A stretch of 64,000 bases of DNA, from contig CAZMHI010000006.1 of NCBI GenBank assembly GCA_964566055.1, positions 52,735 through 116,734 of the forward strand, read 5' to 3'. A program made the position numbers and the translations under genes. Positions within the stretch are counted from its first letter, which is position 1, and the number at the start of each line of letters is the position of its first letter. Shown piece by piece: positions 63,295 to 64,000 of this stretch. A model generated the notes under the pieces. The model was not told the DNA's origin and ran no database searches. It saw only the letters and a program-made list of their open reading frames with translations. Source of the stretch: TMED23 sp964566055 (GTDB lineage: Bacteria > Pseudomonadota > Alphaproteobacteria > Rhodospirillales > UBA2165).

Positions 63295-63819
63295 TTAGTC
63301 GACCACGTAATCGAATACATCACACAAATAGTGTCGTTTACCCAAGTCGGCGCCAGCCTTCCGCACCAAGCCATAGGCCGTGGTCACGTGAAATCCCATT
63401 TGGGGTATGGCGTATCGAAGTAGGTAATCTTCTCCGTTAAAACGTGTTGGCTTCCCCCGGGCAGTTATCTCCACGGTCCTTTCTTCAGCACCTTCTAATT
63501 CGTCTTCGGATATTGATTGCATAAGTGCCAGAGTGTCATTTACCAGCTTACGTGCTTCTTCGATCGACAATTCACCCATCTCGGTATAAGGAGGAATGTC
63601 TCGACCGGCGAGCCTCGCAGCTACTCTCGCATTATCCGCCCCCCGCCAGACCTGTAATGACAAGGACATCATGTCTGGCGCCAAACTACTAGCCATTAAA
63701 GTGTCTTCTTCTATCTTGCCGGCCTTCACTAGCCCCTCTGCATGATCGAGAATGGTTAGCATTGCTGTCATCATTTGCTCGGATTCGGTACGGGCTATAT
63801 GAAATATAGAAATTGTCAT
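63295..63819 (-). CDS. DUF1993 domain-containing protein
   Basis: A 174-residue helical protein resembling the DUF1993 family, which is related to the DinB/MDMPI-type four-helix bundles. It shows P-D-M-M-S-L-S-L-Q-V in the middle and Q-M-G-F-H-V-T-T-A-Y-G-L-V-R near the end, both typical of the family. The function is unknown; related bundles bind metals through His. It points leftwards, convergent with the LLM gene across a 178-base gap without other recognisable features. Confidence 0.8.
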   Translation of the reverse strand: MTISIFHIARTESEQMMTAMLTILDHAEGLVKAGKIEEDTLMASSLAPDMMSLSLQVWRGADNARVAARLAGRDIPPYTEMGELSIEEARKLVNDTLALMQSISEDELEGAEERTVEITARGKPTRFNGEDYLLRYAIPQMGFHVTTAYGLVRKAGADLGKRHYLCDVFDYVVD

Positions 63820-63887
63820 GGTGGATTTTGCTCCTGAGTGATTTTGGCATGCAATATAATCACTTACACCGCTGTAGTCGATGAGCT

Positions 63888-63960
63888 AATGTCCGCTGTT
63901 GGCTAGAAGCAGACATTTCTAGGCGTCATGGTTTTAGTCCGCTTCTAGCCATGTGTGGAC
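63888..63960. repeat. copy D of the dispersed GTCCGCT-type repeat (inverted pair)
   Basis: The first unit (63888-63917) is a near-perfect 30-base palindrome: arms AATGTCCGCT and AGCAGACATT, 9 of 10 pairs. The second unit (63936-63960) carries GTCCGCTTCTAGCCA, the reverse complement of the TGGCTAGAAGC found in the first, so the two units face each other. It lies between the DUF1993 gene and the window edge. Confidence 0.65.
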
Positions 63961-64000
63961 GGCCCCCTTTTGGCAAGGATTATTTTGACGTTTCTGCAGA

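Noticed and set aside
1..64000. CRISPR arrays, rRNA genes, insertion sequences with transposases, tRNA-Sec
   Set aside because: No regularly spaced repeats, rRNA segments or transposase ORFs were seen, and the only tRNA found is tRNA-Met at 42926. Selenium machinery genes must be elsewhere if the Sec reading is right.

Overview
The window looks like an alphaproteobacterial chromosome, probably a marine Rhodospirillales-type lineage. The signs are the rne, amiC, mrcA, prfB neighbourhood, an iscR-led SUF operon, a DUF2336 protein, many TRAP/TTT-type solute-binding proteins and moderate GC. This is a judgement from gene content, not from a database search.

Layout. Positions 1-1219 carry the start of a wecC-like dehydrogenase and wecB (nucleotide-sugar synthesis). 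Positions 1.4-8 kb hold envelope proteins: a double-PDZ protein, a DsbA/ScsC-like thiol oxidoreductase, a DUF3047 lipoprotein, an M48 protease with TPR repeats and a gamma-glutamyltransferase-like lipoprotein, followed by an aminotransferase. Positions 8-20 kb hold rne, amiC, mrcA and prfB. A Rieske oxygenase, a DUF2336 gene and a TctC-type binding protein sit between mrcA and prfB, and prfB has the classical +1 frameshift site. Positions 20-31 kb are housekeeping (DUF455, glnE, a YhdP/AsmA-like giant, tyrS, anmK). Positions 31-42 kb form an Fe-S and sulfur-trafficking operon: cysE, iscR, cysteine desulfurase, sufBCDS, sufU, sufT, sufA, ferredoxin, tenA, mnmA. It is preceded by a promoter overlapping an IscR-type dyad.

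At 42.9 kb a tRNA-Met(CAU) marks the border of an integrated element. The C-terminus of a large serine recombinase is encoded inside the tRNA 3' half, and it is followed by two tyrosine recombinase genes (one truncated) and an unknown gene. Beyond it (46.9-64 kb) lies an accessory catabolic region: two arylsulfotransferase-like genes each next to a LysR regulator, then a long rightward gene run with a TAXI-TRAP transporter, a CMD/AhpD-like protein, a sulfatase and two GSTs with an S-x-C-S motif. An LLM flavin monooxygenase and a DUF1993 protein follow.

The most interesting signal is that this run contains two genes each interrupted by an in-frame TGA exactly at the catalytic cysteine position. 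One is an iodothyronine-deiodinase-like protein (TGA at 52850) and the other an AhpD-like protein (TGA at 60315, C-x-x-U). Each TGA is followed at the expected distance by a stem-loop with a similar apical loop (CGUGC, CGUGA), as in bacterial SECIS elements. I read them as two selenoproteins in one operon. With the GSTs, sulfotransferases, sulfatase and monooxygenase, they suggest a module for uptake and reductive dehalogenation or desulfation of halogenated or sulfated aromatic compounds. The substrate is inference. No selA, selB, selC or selD gene lies in the window.
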